From Cyanophora paradoxa (lineage: Eukaryota; Glaucocystophyceae; Cyanophorales; Cyanophoraceae): a DNA stretch of 64,000 nucleotides. The stretch lies in the NCBI GenBank assembly GCA_004431415.1, contig QPMI01000612.1:62001-126000 (forward strand), written 5' to 3'. The position numbers and the translations under genes are program-made. Position 1 is the stretch's first letter. Each line of letters opens with the position of its first letter. Under the pieces are notes generated by a model, which was not told the DNA's origin, did not search any database, and saw only the letters and a program-made list of their open reading frames with translations. Below are positions 62,746-64,000 of the stretch, piece by piece.

Positions 62746-64000
62746 ATGGACGTCGTGCGAATTCGCAGGCACGTTGAGAGCTGCGCTCGAAGGCGCTTGT
62801 ACGCGTCGGCAATCTTCTACGCGGAGAAGCTCGCCACAGTCACAGGCGCGCGACGGCACCCCGAGCGCGCATTTGAGGCGGGTCTGTGCTGAAGCTTTTA
62901 GATCGTGCAGGCTCTGCCGATGATGTCTTCCTGCTGGCGGAGATGTACTTCGCGGCGAGGCAGTACCGCAGGGCGATCGGGCTCCTGAAGAAACACGGGC
63001 TGATTCAACGATCACGTCGATGTCGGCTACTTGCTGCCCAGTCTTTGGCACGTTATTGTTTATCTTTTTCTCTCGCCTTCGACGCTAACGCCTGTGCAGG
63101 CCGAACTGAGGCAGTGGGATGAGTGCCTTCTTGTGTTGGGTGACGACGAGTCGAGTGATGCGCCTAGGAAGGACAACATCGATGACGAGGTGCCGTACTT
63201 CTCCACGAGTACACGACGGGGCCTGACTCCCGCGTTCATGTACCGCCACAGAGTGATCAGATGGCGGTTGTTTACTTTCTGCGGGGGAAAGTGTACTCGG
63301 CAATGGAAAACAGCAGCAGAGCTATTCTTTGGCTGGAGAAGGCTCTAAAAGCAGATCCATACTGTGTAGAGGTCTGTCTGCCCTTTCGCTCTCCTGGCTT
63401 CCTCTAATCAAATCCTTTCAGGCTCTGGATCTGCTTGTGTACAACCATATGCTCTCTGTACAAGAAGGTCTGAGCTCACTCCCCTAGAGTATGCTAAAAC
63501 ACTTAGTGGATCATAAACCTTGGCCCATCCTGAGGCAAAACTGGAGCCCGAAATCAGTGGACCAAACCCTTTTCTGGCTTGTATGGGGACGTAATTTTGG
63601 GGGGTCTGTATTGGGCAGCTAAGCAGGGAATAGTGGAGCCTCAAATGGGTGGTCTATGTCAAGATTTCGGTCCACTATTCTCGGACTCCACTAATTATCA
63701 GCGTCCAGTATTTTCCTGTTCTACGGTTGACTGTCGAATGCAGAGGTCGCCTTGTTGAACGATCTGCAATTTCATGAAGACGATTGGTGGCTTCGGTCTC
63801 TGTATGCTGGTAAACTGAAAAAGGTGTCTTCTGTCACCACAGTCGACGTGCAGACAGAATAATCCTTACCATGTGACGCAGTACGAGCCAGCACTGAAGG
63901 CGTTTGATGAAGGGACCTTGATGGTTGATCAAGTAATGCCAGAGTTCAGTGGCAGTCTTGATGTCATGCTAAATCAAGCTGATCTTCATTACTCTCGAAA
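62746..64000 (+). CDS. CDC16: APC/C subunit CDC16 (APC6), 3'-partial
   Basis: TPR scaffold subunit of the anaphase-promoting complex. Exons: 62746-62844, 62911-63047, 63100-63189, 63252-63371, 63422-63467, 63744-63823 and 63882 to the window end. It begins MDVVRIRRHVESCARRRLYASAIFYAEKLATVTGSADDVFLLAEMYFAARQYRRAI. It continues DQMAVVYFLRGKVYSAMENSSRAILWLEKALKADPYCVEALDLLVYNHML, EVALLNDL and YEPALKAFDEG. This follows vertebrate CDC16 order (ADKVASLS, LAQCLYLTAQYHRAA, LRGKIYDALDN, ALKLDVYCFEAFDLLTSHHMLT). Two introns use GC donors (62845 and 63048). The intron at 63468-63743 is long for this genome (276 nt). The start is 340 bp from the divergent EF-hand gene. The C-terminal TPR array lies beyond the window. 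Confidence 0.94.

Overview
This is nuclear DNA from a GC-rich single-celled eukaryote. It holds spliced genes for cytosolic chaperonin, protein arginine methylation, DNA repair, kinesin, ubiquitin, snoRNP, histone, splicing and APC/C proteins. There are no operons, ribosome-binding sites or prokaryotic features. Introns are short (mostly 40-110 nt), strongly C-rich on the coding strand, usually begin GTGCG or GTCCG, carry a CTGAC-like branch point near the acceptor, and very often use a GC instead of a GT donor. Abundant GC-AG introns with very high GC suggest a microalgal protist, perhaps a haptophyte; this assignment is inference and low confidence.

Layout. 1-2.2 kb: CCT1 (TCP-1 alpha), missing only its first residues. 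3.2-14.2 kb: two inverted copies of a UBC-fold (E2-like) gene enclose a head-to-head pair, a repetitive golgin-like coiled-coil gene (minus) and PRMT5 (plus). 15.2-22.2 kb: a thioredoxin/PDI-like membrane protein (minus) head-to-head with a FANCM-type helicase (plus). 22.3-24.5 kb: an unrecognised gene with tandem cysteine modules (minus). 24.5-26.6 kb: gene-free, palindrome-rich DNA. 26.6-32.4 kb: kinesin-13 (minus) head-to-head with an alpha/beta hydrolase (plus).

33.3-43.5 kb is the accessory part. An 884-bp segment (upstream region plus 5' coding exon) occurs twice, once fused to a small putative zinc-binding protein and once to a frameshifted Ulp1-type (C48) protease. It is followed by a nested array of 1.1-kb repeats and a dispersed inverted repeat.

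43.5-64 kb is again housekeeping: USP7 (minus) head-to-head with NOP58 (plus), a class-I/II aminotransferase (minus), a histone H4 gene with three introns, a WBP11-like splicing protein (minus) lying between two copies of a 0.4-kb repeat, a multi-EF-hand protein (minus), and CDC16/APC6 (plus), which runs off the end.

Most recognised genes alternate in strand and form head-to-head pairs with only about 135-390 bp between start codons, so shared bidirectional promoters are likely. Exon limits were read by eye from protein-family similarity and splice signals. Those given to the base kept the reading frame; others are marked approximate.
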